Assembly: GCF_046156175.1 (NCBI RefSeq)
Contig: NZ_JAYLVL010000003.1
Location: forward strand, 124,001-188,000
DNA: 64,000 nt
Direction of reading: 5' to 3'
Origin: Lacisediminihabitans sp046156175
GTDB lineage: Bacteria; Actinomycetota; Actinomycetes; Actinomycetales; Microbacteriaceae
A program made the position numbers and the translations under genes. The stretch's first letter is position 1. The number at the start of each line of letters is the position of its first letter. Below the pieces are notes generated by a model that worked only from the letters and a program-made list of their open reading frames with translations, was not told where the DNA came from and ran no database searches. Below, piece by piece: positions 8,006 through 18,090 of the stretch.

Positions 8006-8469
8006 GCCCGCACATCCGCCTCGACGGCCGTCGGGCGCTGGCTGCGCAGATAGAGCAGGCCGAGCACTGGGAGTACGAGCGGGATGAGCAGATAGCCGAG
8101 TCCGTAGGCAGACCAGACCGTGGCCTCGCGCCCGAAGGGATTGATGCTGTGGAGGCCGAGCAGGCCGGGGGCGACGAGGCTGATGGTACCGACCACGAGC
8201 ACCCCGATGAGCTCGAACCCGATGGTGAGGCGCGCGACGCGGTACCACGCGGCGCCCGGGGCGACGAGCGCGATCGTCGCGAGGATGTACACGACCGCCG
8301 AGAGCGCCGAGAGCGAGAACGCGAGCGGTGCCTCGGAGAAGCGGTCGATGATCTGGAAGACCGAGCGACCCGTCGCGGCGAGAGCGAGGATGCCGTAGAC
8401 GGCCACGAGCACCCGTCCGATTCCGAGTGTTTTGGTCCGCGGCGGGCGGGGAGAGGAGTTGGCAGACAT
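8002..8469 (-). CDS. Four-helix membrane protein, conserved hypothetical
   Basis: This 155-residue protein has four hydrophobic segments (about residues 15-35, 50-72, 82-108 and 120-142) and a short charged C-terminus. No catalytic motif is visible and I do not recognise a named family. It lies between ribF and truB, coupled to ribF by an ATGA overlap. The ATG at 8469 is preferred over the GTG one codon earlier because TAATCT is exactly 7 nt upstream of it, the leaderless spacing seen elsewhere here. Confidence 0.8.
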   Translation of the reverse strand: MSANSSPRPPRTKTLGIGRVLVAVYGILALAATGRSVFQIIDRFSEAPLAFSLSALSAVVYILATIALVAPGAAWYRVARLTIGFELIGVLVVGTISLVAPGLLGLHSINPFGREATVWSAYGLGYLLIPLVLPVLGLLYLRSQRPTAVEADVRA

Positions 8470-8476
8470 CACCTCA

Positions 8477-8482
8477 AGATTA
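8477..8482 (-). promoter_or_regulatory. -10 of leaderless promoter for the membrane protein/ribF pair
   Basis: TAATCT on the minus strand, 7 nt before ATG 8469. It overlaps the stop codon of the preceding gene (8480). Confidence 0.4.
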
Positions 8483-8848
8483 GGCCACTTGGAAGACCCA
8501 GATTTGATACATGCGATAGACCATCACCGCGACGGCGAGGCAGACCACGCCGAGCACGACCGTCGCCCAGCGATTGCGCTCCAGCAGCGCCCAGAATGCG
8601 GCGAGAGGGGGCAGCAGAAGGGCCGACACGAGGTAGATGTAGAACTCCGGCAGGCTGCCGCGCGGCGGATTCCCGACGAACGGGGCCACGATCGCCACGA
8701 CCAGCTGGACGATGAGAAGCACCTCCACGAGCGCTGTCGCGCCGAGCGAGTAGTCGTTGGGCTGTCGGCCGAGCAGGCCGAGCACGAGGCAGAACAGGCC
8801 AGCGGCGATGGCGACCCAGACCTGCAGCCAGGTGAACCACTCGATCAT
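8480..8848 (-). CDS. Four-helix membrane protein, conserved hypothetical
   Basis: This 122-residue protein consists almost entirely of four hydrophobic helices (about 7-28, 38-60, 67-88, 92-118), with a polar loop carrying a Gly-Asn-Pro-Pro motif after the second. No family is recognised with confidence. Its ATG overlaps the truB stop (ATGA), so it is translated with truB and lies between truB and ribF in one gene string. Confidence 0.8.
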   Translation of the reverse strand: MIEWFTWLQVWVAIAAGLFCLVLGLLGRQPNDYSLGATALVEVLLIVQLVVAIVAPFVGNPPRGSLPEFYIYLVSALLLPPLAAFWALLERNRWATVVLGVVCLAVAVMVYRMYQIWVFQVA

Positions 8849-9774
8849 GGCGTCACCACCGTGGCGGTGAGGATGTCCGGTGGGAAGTTCACGATCGGTT
8901 TGCCCACGCCGTTGGCGAACTCCAGCAGGCCCACCAGTCGTCCGTCCGGCGCGATCGCCGCGACGGGCCCTTGCGGACCCTCCGGACGATCGACGACCAG
9001 TCTCTTGCCGTGGCCGAGGTCCACCGCCTGGTCGGAGTCGAGCGCGAGAACCGGGAACAGTGCGGTCGCGATGGTGGCCGGCGAGAGCAGTGACGCGGCC
9101 ACATCGAGCGACTCGAGCTCCGCGGCATCCGTGACGGCGAATGGGCCGATCATGCTTCGCCGCAACGCGGTCAGGTGACCACCGACCCCGAGCGCGGCAC
9201 CGAGGTCTCGGGCTATCGCGCGGATGTAGGTGCCCGAACTGCAGCGCACCCTCACGTCGAGATCGTAGTAGCCGTCGTGCCGGCGCGAGTCGAGCACCTC
9301 GAGGGCAGAGACTGTCACGGAGCGCGGCGCCAGCTCCACCGTCTCCCCCTCGCGCACGAGGGTGTAAGCCCGTTTGCCGTCGACCCGGATGGCGCTCACA
9401 CTGCTCGGCACCTGGCTGATCGCACCAGTGAGCGGCCTGAGCGCGGCGGAGATCGTCTCCTCGGTGAGGTTGGCGACCGTCCCGGGCTCGGCCACCTCGG
9501 TCTGCTCCCCCTCCGCGTCGTCGGTGTTGGTTGCCGCCCCGAGACGGATGGTGGCGAAGTACTCCTTGTCGAGGCCGACCAGGTAGGTGAGCAGTCGGGT
9601 CGAGTTGTTGATGCCGAGCATGAGGAGGCCGGTGGCCATCGGGTCGAGGGTGCCGGCATGACCCACCTTGCGGGTGCCCGCCCGCTTGCGGGTGCGCGCC
9701 ACGACGTCATGACTGGTGATTCCCGCGGGCTTGTCGATGAGCAGGATGCCGCTGCGACCGAGCGCCTCGGTCAC
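8845..9774 (-). CDS. truB: tRNA pseudouridine(55) synthase
   Basis: TruB isomerises uridine 55 in the T-loop of tRNAs. The 309-residue protein has the signature HAGTLDPMATGLL with the catalytic Asp44, the GILLIDKPAGITSHDVV opening, and the RCSSGTYIRAIARDLG motif. A C-terminal extension after about residue 230 resembles the PUA-like tail of actinobacterial TruB. In many actinobacteria truB directly follows rbfA; here about 4 kb of other genes separates them. It overlaps the TetR gene upstream and the small membrane protein downstream. Confidence 0.95.
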   Translation of the reverse strand: MTEALGRSGILLIDKPAGITSHDVVARTRKRAGTRKVGHAGTLDPMATGLLMLGINNSTRLLTYLVGLDKEYFATIRLGAATNTDDAEGEQTEVAEPGTVANLTEETISAALRPLTGAISQVPSSVSAIRVDGKRAYTLVREGETVELAPRSVTVSALEVLDSRRHDGYYDLDVRVRCSSGTYIRAIARDLGAALGVGGHLTALRRSMIGPFAVTDAAELESLDVAASLLSPATIATALFPVLALDSDQAVDLGHGKRLVVDRPEGPQGPVAAIAPDGRLVGLLEFANGVGKPIVNFPPDILTATVVTP

Positions 9775-10415
9775 GCGGAAGACTCCCCGGCGGAAGCGGA
9801 ATCGGCAGCAGGCATCGTGAGACTCCGCATCAGGTCGAGTTTCTCGGGGAAGGCCGCCGTCAGGAGCTCTCGCGCGCTCGGGTCGCGATCGAATTCGTCA
9901 GTCATCCGCAGTCCGATCATCGTATTGATCAGCATGCCACCCGAGAGGAAGTTCTGCGATTCGTCGACAGTGAAGCCCGCTTCGTCGCGCAGAAACCGGT
10001 AGACCCGGAGAAAGCCCTCGCGGGCCACCGGGCCGACCGCGGAATTCCCGCCGAGCACGAAAGCGTGCATGAGCGAGAGCAGGAGCCCGCGATGCGCCGC
10101 GAGTCCCACATAGGCGAGGCCGATCCGGCGCGACATCGGCACCTCGGAGTCCTCGGCGAGCGCCGCCCGAAAGGCGGCAAGCAGTGTGTCCAGCGCGCGA
10201 TGCAACACCTCGACGAACAGCTTCTCCTTGGTGCCGAACATCTTCACCACGTAGGGCTGGCTGACCGCGGCCGCCCGCGCGATCTCGGCGGTCGTGGTGC
10301 CGACATATCCATGGTCGCCGAACACCCGCATCGCCGCGTCGAGGATCAGTTCGCGACGCTCGCCCGACCGCATTCTGGTCAGGGGCGCATCCGTGTCGGT
10401 ATCTGGGAAGCTCAC
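9771..10415 (-). CDS. TetR-family transcriptional regulator
   Basis: This 214-residue regulator has an N-terminal HTH (residues about 18-62: RRELILDAAMRVFGDHGYVG, then TTAEIARAAAVSQPYVVKMFGTKEKLF) and a variable ligand-binding domain. The ligand is unknown. The gene precedes truB with an ATGA-type overlap. The GTG start at 10415 lies 7 nt after TAACAT, which overlaps a perfect GTTATC/GATAAC inverted repeat, so autorepression is likely. Confidence 0.88.
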   Translation of the reverse strand: MSFPDTDTDAPLTRMRSGERRELILDAAMRVFGDHGYVGTTTAEIARAAAVSQPYVVKMFGTKEKLFVEVLHRALDTLLAAFRAALAEDSEVPMSRRIGLAYVGLAAHRGLLLSLMHAFVLGGNSAVGPVAREGFLRVYRFLRDEAGFTVDESQNFLSGGMLINTMIGLRMTDEFDRDPSARELLTAAFPEKLDLMRSLTMPAADSASAGESSA

Positions 10416-10422
10416 TCTTCAC

Positions 10423-10428
10423 ATGTTA
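10423..10428 (-). promoter_or_regulatory. -10 of the TetR-gene promoter
   Basis: TAACAT on the minus strand, 7 nt before GTG 10415, overlapping the palindrome at 10425-10440. Confidence 0.5.
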
Positions 10429-10440
10429 TCAGCCGATAAC
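10425..10440. promoter_or_regulatory. Candidate TetR operator
   Basis: GTTATC-AGCC-GATAAC is a perfect inverted repeat with 6-bp arms and a 4-nt spacer. It overlaps the -10 element of the adjacent TetR gene, as expected for an autoregulatory operator. The rest of 10441-10653 shows nothing else I can identify. Confidence 0.6.
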
Positions 10441-10653
10441 TAGTGTCCTCTTGAGTAATCCCTCGATTCCTTAATCCGGAGGACCTCTGACACCGGAGCG
10501 GGTGGCCAGCCCACACCCACCGGCTCCGTGGATGCCGCGATCCGGCCGTCACCGTCGGCGCGGCAGTGCTGCTCGGGTCGGCCTGGTCGCCCTCTTCCTC
10601 CCCTCCCGGCGCGCGTCGATTCCGCCCCGGTGAACCGCGGTCGCGCCGATCGC

Positions 10654-10659
10654 TAGGAT
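10654..10659 (+). promoter_or_regulatory. -10 of leaderless promoter for the ketopantoate reductase-like gene
   Basis: TAGGAT on the plus strand, 6 nt before ATG 10666; no Shine-Dalgarno. Confidence 0.5.
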
Positions 10660-10665
10660 CGGGGC

Positions 10666-11661
10666 ATGAGGGTAGCGGTGATCGGGGCCGGCGCAATCGG
10701 CGGCACCATCGCCGGTCTTCTCGCGCGGGCAGGGCACGAGGTCCAGGTCGTCGCACGGGGCGAACAACTCGCCGCGCTCGCCAGCACGGGACTACGGCTC
10801 ACCGGCGGCTGGGGCGACTTCACGGTGCGCGTCGACGCCGTCGAGGCCCTCACGATCTCCCCGGAGATCGCATTCCTCACCACCAAGGCGCAGGATGCAG
10901 CGGTCGCGCTGCGTGCGAACGCCGAACTGCTCACCGGCATCCCCGTTGTCGTCGTGCAGAACGGCCTCGAGGCCATCACGACCGCGAAACGAGCGGCTCC
11001 CCGATCGGACATCGTCGGCGGGCTGGCGCTCTACGCCGCGTCCTACCTCTCTCCCGGCACGATCACCATCACCACGACCGGTCCGACGTTCCTCGGCGGC
11101 CCCGTGCTGCCGGCGCTCTACGCGTCGAAGATCCTCGGTGCTGTGATGCCGGTCGAACTCACCGACAATTTCGAGGGCGCGCAGTGGACGAAGCTCGTCG
11201 TCAACCATGTCAATGGGTTGTCAGCCGCCACCGGCCTGAGCGTGCAGGAGGTCATCGGCAATCGTCAGCTGCGCACGATCATGACCGAGACGATGCGCGA
11301 AGCCGTGCGGGTCGCGCGGGCGGCCGACATCGAATTCGCTCCCCTTCAGGGACTCTCCCACCCACGGCTCACGGCATTCGCTCGGGTTCCGACCGTCATC
11401 GCGCAACTGCTGCCCCTGCTGATGAAGCGGCGGATGGGATCGCGACCGAACCCGGGATCGACGCTCCAGAGCATCCGTCGCGGCCAGCCCACAGAGATCG
11501 ACTATCTCAACGGAGCCGTTGTGCGTCGCGGGGAAGCCCTGGGAGTGCCGGTGCCGGTGAGCGCAGAGCTCGTGACCATGGTGCACGAAGTAGAGCGTGC
11601 CGTGGAGTTCCTCCCGGTGGCCACCGTCGTCGAAAGGATGAAGGGGCCGCTCGCACGGTAG
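10666..11661 (+). CDS. Ketopantoate reductase family protein (2-dehydropantoate 2-reductase-like)
   Basis: This 331-residue protein starts with the NAD(P) fingerprint VIGAGAIGGTIAG (residues 5-17), followed by the family's TTKAQ motif and VVVQNGLE, where Lys/Asn contact cofactor and substrate. The central TKLVVNHVNGL region corresponds to the catalytic lysine/asparagine helix, and the C-terminal domain has the RGQPTEIDYLNGAVV signature of ketopantoate reductases. The family reduces 2-dehydropantoate to pantoate in CoA synthesis, though several members act on other 2-oxo acids. It stands alone between divergent or convergent neighbours, so context does not settle its role. Confidence 0.85.
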   Translation: MRVAVIGAGAIGGTIAGLLARAGHEVQVVARGEQLAALASTGLRLTGGWGDFTVRVDAVEALTISPEIAFLTTKAQDAAVALRANAELLTGIPVVVVQNGLEAITTAKRAAPRSDIVGGLALYAASYLSPGTITITTTGPTFLGGPVLPALYASKILGAVMPVELTDNFEGAQWTKLVVNHVNGLSAATGLSVQEVIGNRQLRTIMTETMREAVRVARAADIEFAPLQGLSHPRLTAFARVPTVIAQLLPLLMKRRMGSRPNPGSTLQSIRRGQPTEIDYLNGAVVRRGEALGVPVPVSAELVTMVHEVERAVEFLPVATVVERMKGPLAR

Positions 11662-11669
11662 CGGGTGGT

Positions 11670-11686
11670 GCCCGGAATCTCCGGGC
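11670..11686. terminator. Hairpin between convergent genes
   Basis: GCCCGG-AATCT-CCGGGC is a perfect 6-bp stem with a 5-nt loop in the 37-nt gap between convergent genes. Without a U-tract, bidirectional termination is inferred. Confidence 0.45.
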
Positions 11687-11698
11687 GGCCGCCGTGCT

Positions 11699-12358
11699 CT
11701 AACAGGAGTCGGCGAAGACCCGTCTCGGATGCTCGAAATCCCGGTTGTCGATGATGCCCGACGCCGCGGTCCGCGGGCTGGTCTCTGAGAGATAGAGCTC
11801 CTGGCCCCCGCGATACCGTTCGACGTTCTCGGTGGGACCGTCACGGTCGAGCATGCGCTCCTCCGCGAGCTCGCGGGGAACGTCGAGCCAGATCGAGTAG
11901 TTCCAGAGCCCGGCGAGCTCCGGTCGGTTGAGGAAGACGCCGTCGACCACAAGGATGGCGTCCTTCGGGCCGGTGCGCCACTTCGACTGCACAGCGAGGT
12001 CCCGCACCCGATCGAATGCCGCCGTCACGAAGGCCGTGCTGCCCCCCATACGGAACGGCTCGAGCAGCACGCGCCGGAAGGTCGAATAGTCGAAGGAGTC
12101 CCGGTAATAGCCCTCGGGTGAATCGGCACCGCGCGCATGACGTTCGGCCTGGGAGCGGTGGAAGTCGTCGATGGATGCCCGGAATACCGAGCGTCCCGTG
12201 GCGGTGAGTGCGACGGCGAGGTCGTCGGCGAAGGGGACTGTGCCCGCGCCATCCATCCCATCGACAGCGACGACGACGCGTCCACCCGCGTAGAGGGAGA
12301 CGATCTCGGCGGCGAGTGCGTCGAGCACATCCTTTTTTTCGGGCTGCCATCTGGCCAT
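11699..12358 (-). CDS. Uridine kinase-like P-loop protein with a degenerate Walker A motif
   Basis: This 219-residue protein resembles the uridine kinase/phosphoribulokinase-like NTPases: VVVAVDGMDGAG at about 28-39, FRASIDDFHR at 59-68, SPEGYYRDSFDYSTFRR, VVDGVFLNRPEL (Walker B-like) and a helical lid with VPRELAEERMLDRDG. The canonical GxxGxGK[ST] reads GMDGAGTVPF here: the P-loop lysine is Thr and the following Ser/Thr is Val. A normal nucleoside kinase reaction is therefore doubtful. The other motifs are intact and the frame is open, so it may bind a nucleotide or act without phosphorylation. The start is supported by TAGGCT 7 nt upstream of ATG 12358. Confidence 0.82.
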   Translation of the reverse strand: MARWQPEKKDVLDALAAEIVSLYAGGRVVVAVDGMDGAGTVPFADDLAVALTATGRSVFRASIDDFHRSQAERHARGADSPEGYYRDSFDYSTFRRVLLEPFRMGGSTAFVTAAFDRVRDLAVQSKWRTGPKDAILVVDGVFLNRPELAGLWNYSIWLDVPRELAEERMLDRDGPTENVERYRGGQELYLSETSPRTAASGIIDNRDFEHPRRVFADSC

Positions 12359-12365
12359 GGCCGCT

Positions 12366-12371
12366 AGCCTA
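12366..12371 (-). promoter_or_regulatory. -10 of leaderless promoter, uridine kinase-like gene
   Basis: TAGGCT on the minus strand, 7 nt before ATG 12358, in the short divergent region shared with mutY. Confidence 0.45.
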
Positions 12372-12402
12372 CGCTGCGGCGCTCATCACGAGCTTTGCTT
12401 CG

Positions 12403-12408
12403 TAGAGT
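12403..12408 (+). promoter_or_regulatory. -10 of leaderless promoter, mutY
   Basis: TAGAGT on the plus strand, 6 nt before GTG 12415. The intervening GGAGGG would be too close to the start to act as a normal Shine-Dalgarno. Confidence 0.45.
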
Positions 12409-12414
12409 GGAGGG

Positions 12415-13284
12415 GTGAGCATCGCGCCGGCCGTCAACGAGTGGTTCGTCGCCAACCAGCGGGATCTTCCCTGGCGCCGCGCTGGGTTCAGCGCCTGGGG
12501 CACCCTGGTGAGCGAGATCATGCTGCAGCAGACGCCGGTGGCGCGGGTGATTCCGCGGCTGGAGGAGTGGTTGCAGCGCTGGCCCGACCCCGCGTCGCTC
12601 TCGGCAGTGCCTTCCGGCGAGGCGGTGCGGGCCTGGAACCGGCTCGGCTATCCTCGCCGTGCCCTGTATCTCCACGCCGCGGCGGTGGCCATCACCGAAC
12701 GTCACGGCGGCATCGTGCCTCGGGATGTCGCAGAGCTCCTCGCGCTGCCCGGAATCGGCGACTACACGGCGCGAGCGGTGGCGGTCTTCGCCTTCGGAGA
12801 CCGGCATCCCGTGGTCGACACCAATGTGCGCCGGGTGATCGCCCGGGCGATCGATGGCAATGCCGATGCCGGTCCCCCGTCGGCGAAGCGGGACCTCGCC
12901 GCCATGGACGCACTGCTGCCGGCAGACGACGAGGGCGCACGGACCTTCAATGCCGGGGCGATGGAACTCGGCGCGATCGTCTGCACCGCTCGCGCGCCCC
13001 GGTGCGAGGAGTGCCCCCTTGTCGCGGTGTGTGCCTGGCGAGCGGCCGGCTATCCGGAATACCAGGGCCCGCGAAAGCAGGTGCAGAAGAAGTTCGACGG
13101 TTCCGATCGGCAGGTCAGGGGTCTGATCCTCGCCGAGCTGCGGGCCTCGGATGTGCCGGTGCGGGCAGCGGAGATCGACGCGGTCTGGGCGGATGATGCA
13201 CAGCGTGCCCGGGCGCTCGCCGGCCTTCTCGCTGACGGGCTGGTGGTGGGGTCACCCCTCGACGGCTATGAACTGCCCCAGTAG
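12415..13284 (+). CDS. mutY: A/G-specific adenine DNA glycosylase
   Basis: MutY removes adenine mispaired with 8-oxoguanine in base excision repair. The 289-residue protein has the SEIMLQQT motif with catalytic Glu34, the helix-hairpin-helix LPGIGDYTARAV (111-122), catalytic Asp135 in VVDTNVRR and the [4Fe-4S] cluster cysteines at 190, 197, 200 and 206 (C-x6-C-x2-C-x5-C). The protein is short and lacks the NUDIX-like 8-oxoG recognition domain of E. coli MutY, as is common in actinobacteria. It lies next to an Fpg/Nei glycosylase, a plausible repair pair. Confidence 0.95.
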   Translation: MSIAPAVNEWFVANQRDLPWRRAGFSAWGTLVSEIMLQQTPVARVIPRLEEWLQRWPDPASLSAVPSGEAVRAWNRLGYPRRALYLHAAAVAITERHGGIVPRDVAELLALPGIGDYTARAVAVFAFGDRHPVVDTNVRRVIARAIDGNADAGPPSAKRDLAAMDALLPADDEGARTFNAGAMELGAIVCTARAPRCEECPLVAVCAWRAAGYPEYQGPRKQVQKKFDGSDRQVRGLILAELRASDVPVRAAEIDAVWADDAQRARALAGLLADGLVVGSPLDGYELPQ

Positions 13285-13316
13285 ACGCGGTCGTCTTTGC
13301 GGAGTTGACTTGAGCT

Positions 13317-14177
13317 GTGCCCGAGCTCCCCGAGATCCATGCGATGGTCGCGGATCTGGCCGCCCGCCTGGATGGGCGCACCGTCGACCGCTTCCAGGCC
13401 CTGTCGTTCGCGGCGATGAAGACCTTCGACCCGCCCGCGACGGCCGTCTCTGGCGAGGTCGTGCGGGGTGTCAGCAGGCACGGCAAATACCTCGACCTCG
13501 AGGTGGGTGACCTCCACCTCGTCATGCATCTCGCTCTGCTCGGCTGGATCCGCTGGCGCGAGGATCCGCCGCCGCCTCCGTCTCGCCTCGGCAAGGGGCC
13601 CGTGGCCGCGAGGCTCGTGCTCGATGACGGTTCTGGTCTCGACATCACCGAGTTCGGCACGAAGAAGAGGCTGGCCATCTGGATCGTGCGAGACCCGGCA
13701 GAGGTGCCCGGCATCGCGCGACTGGGACCCGATCCGCTCGATCCCGCCTTCACGCTCGAGACCTTCGCGCAGATCCTCGCCGGTGCCAGCCGGGCGCAGA
13801 TCAAGGGCGTGCTTCGCAGCCAGTCCCTGATCGCGGGCATCGGCAACGCCTACTCAGACGAGATCCTGCATACGGCGAAGATGTCGCCGTTCAAACCGGC
13901 GTCGATGTCCGCCGATGAGACATCGCGGCTCTTCACGGCGCTGCAGTCCACGCTGCGCGGCGCGATCGCCCGCGCCGACGGGCTCTCCGCTTCGGAGCTG
14001 AAGAAGGAGAAGAAGTCGGGGCTGCAGGTGCACGGGCGCACCGGGCTGCCGTGCCCGGTCTGCGGCGACACCGTGCGTCAGGTGATCTTCGCCGACTCGA
14101 CGTTCCAGTACTGCCCGACCTGCCAGACCGGCGGCAAGCCTCTAGCAGACCGGGTGCTGTCGCGCCTGCTGAAGTAG
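13317..14177 (+). CDS. Fpg/Nei-family DNA glycosylase/AP lyase
   Basis: This 286-residue protein begins V/M-PELPEI, giving the N-terminal Pro nucleophile and the catalytic Glu of the family after Met removal. It has the H2TH region (SLIAGIGNAYSDEIL near 170-185) and a C-terminal zinc finger with cysteine pairs CPVC and CPTC. The family excises oxidised bases by glycosylase/beta,delta-lyase action. Whether it prefers 8-oxoG (Fpg) or oxidised pyrimidines (Nei) cannot be fixed from sequence here. It starts at GTG 13317, 32 nt after mutY, and is probably co-transcribed with it. Confidence 0.9.
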   Translation: MPELPEIHAMVADLAARLDGRTVDRFQALSFAAMKTFDPPATAVSGEVVRGVSRHGKYLDLEVGDLHLVMHLALLGWIRWREDPPPPPSRLGKGPVAARLVLDDGSGLDITEFGTKKRLAIWIVRDPAEVPGIARLGPDPLDPAFTLETFAQILAGASRAQIKGVLRSQSLIAGIGNAYSDEILHTAKMSPFKPASMSADETSRLFTALQSTLRGAIARADGLSASELKKEKKSGLQVHGRTGLPCPVCGDTVRQVIFADSTFQYCPTCQTGGKPLADRVLSRLLK

Positions 14178-14179
14178 TC

Positions 14180-14216
14180 GGTATCGATACGGCCCTGGAG
14201 GGCCTGATCGACCACC
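14180..14216. repeat. REP-like palindrome between convergent glycosylase and rbfA genes
   Basis: The element starts GGTATCGATAC, contains GGCCC-TGGA-GGGCC and ends GATCGACCACC. It matches the organisation of the element at 1578-1616. Located in the 58-nt convergent gap, it may also act as a bidirectional terminator. Confidence 0.6.
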
Positions 14217-14235
14217 GAACCCGCAGGTCGGACGA

Positions 14236-14676
14236 TCAGTCTTCGTCGTCGTCCGCGATAACCCGCGGCTTGACGTAGGGATCCTCGTCGCCGGCGTACT
14301 TCGCGGTACTGCGCAGCCCGCCGATCTCGCTGTCGCGGCTGGCCGCTTCGGCGAGCAGCGCCTCGATGTGCTTGGCGTTCTCCGGCACGGCGTCGGCGAT
14401 GAACTCGAGCGAGGGCGTGAGCCTCGCGGTGATGTTCTTGCCGACCTCGCTGCGCAGCATCCCCGTTGCCGACTTCAGGGCGATCGCGGAATCCGCACGC
14501 TCCTCGTCGGTGCCGTAGACCGTGTAGAAGATCGAGGCGTGCTGCAGGTCGCCGGTCACCTTGACATCGGTGATCGTCACGAATCCCAACCGCGGATCCT
14601 TGAGCCCACGCTCGAGAGTCTTCGCGATGATCACCTTGATGCGGTCCGCCATCTTGGCGGCGCGAGCCGGGTCAGC
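14236..14676 (-). CDS. rbfA: 30S ribosome-binding factor A
   Basis: RbfA binds the 30S subunit during late maturation of the 16S rRNA 5' region. The protein opens MADPARAAKMADRIKVIIA and has the KH-like core with DPRLGFVTITDVKVTGDLQHA, plus the SEVGKNITARLTPSLEF motif; it ends in an acidic tail (ADDDED). An in-frame ATG 12 nt earlier exists, but 14676 is preferred because the AAAGGG Shine-Dalgarno is 9 nt upstream and family members begin MADPAR. It is the last gene of the nusA-ylxR-infB-rbfA string; a long hairpin separates it from infB. Confidence 0.93.
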   Translation of the reverse strand, partial: ADPARAAKMADRIKVIIAKTLERGLKDPRLGFVTITDVKVTGDLQHASIFYTVYGTDEERADSAIALKSATGMLRSEVGKNITARLTPSLEFIADAVPENAKHIEALLAEAASRDSEIGGLRSTAKYAGDEDPYVKPRVIADDDED

Positions 14677-14715
14677 CATTTCCTTCATCCCTTTTCTTAA
14701 AGCGTCACAGCTGGA

Positions 14716-14799
14716 GGCCGCCGGAGGAGGCGACCAGGTAAAGAGGCTTGCGGAGCTTGCGGAGCTCCGCCTCTGTCCTGGTTGCCTCCTCCGGAGGCC
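14716..14799. repeat. Long hairpin between infB and rbfA
   Basis: Left arm 14716-14747 and right arm 14769-14799 are complementary over about 30 bp with few mismatches, some of them compatible with G-U pairing; the core GCCGGAGGAGGC pairs with GCCTCCTCCGG. The 21-nt loop contains a tandem repeat of a 9-mer (TTGCGGAGC-like). It starts 10 nt after the infB stop. It lacks a U-tract, so it could attenuate transcription, stabilise mRNA or be a processing site between infB and rbfA. Confidence 0.75.
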
Positions 14800-14808
14800 G
14801 ATAACGAG

Positions 14809-17502
<2,694 letters not shown>

Positions 17503-17609
17503 AGTGTTCTCCTTGTCGGGCCGACTCCCGATGAGGAGAGGGCCTTAATTGTGGACGGGTCTCATTTCGAGCCGCTCATTAGTTGTCCATTGGTCAATCA
17601 GCCTGTTCG

Positions 17610-17897
17610 TTAGGGCGTTCCGGATGGAACGCCGACTGTGTCATTCATGTGGAGACCGGCAATTTCTGCCAGGAATCCCGTTGTGCCGAGTGCACCATCC
17701 GCTCGCAGTCCCCGCGCAATCGCCTTGCGAGCGACCGCGGTTTCAGCACAGCGGGTTGTCGGATGCACCCAGGCGCCTCGACCGGGAAGTGTTGCGGAAA
17801 CATCCACAACGGCTTCACCATCGCGTGCAACTACCCTCACGAGGAGGGATCTGTCAGCACGTTCGCGGCAGCCGAGACAGGTTCTAACGGGATTCAT
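17610..17897 (-). CDS. YlxR/RnpM-family RNA-binding protein (DUF448)
   Basis: This 95-residue protein begins MNPVRTCLGCRERADRSLL, the RTCxGCR signature of the YlxR family, followed by VVDVSATLPGRGAWVHP and a basic helix (ARKAIARGLRA). YlxR binds RNA and is encoded between nusA and infB in most Firmicutes and Actinobacteria; in Bacillus/Clostridium it has been linked to RNase P modulation. The start at 17897 is supported by AAGGGG 6 nt upstream; longer in-frame extensions lie in non-conserved sequence. It is separated by about 190 nt from nusA and about 107 nt from infB, wider than usual. Confidence 0.9.
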   Translation of the reverse strand: MNPVRTCLGCRERADRSLLVRVVARDGEAVVDVSATLPGRGAWVHPTTRCAETAVARKAIARGLRADGALGTTGFLAEIAGLHMNDTVGVPSGTP

Positions 17898-18090
17898 CTT
17901 ATCCCCTTCTGCAACAGCGTGCCGAGGCGCGCGATTCGGCGAGCAGTTCGAACGGATATTCCGCGACGCTCCCCCGGCGCGCCGCTGGCCGGGCGCCTGC
18001 GGACAACCCGGTCCGGCACGCAGGCCCCGGAAGACCGCAATGGTCCGGAATCGCGAGCCGAGGCATCCGCCCCCACCGCACCAAACGAGA

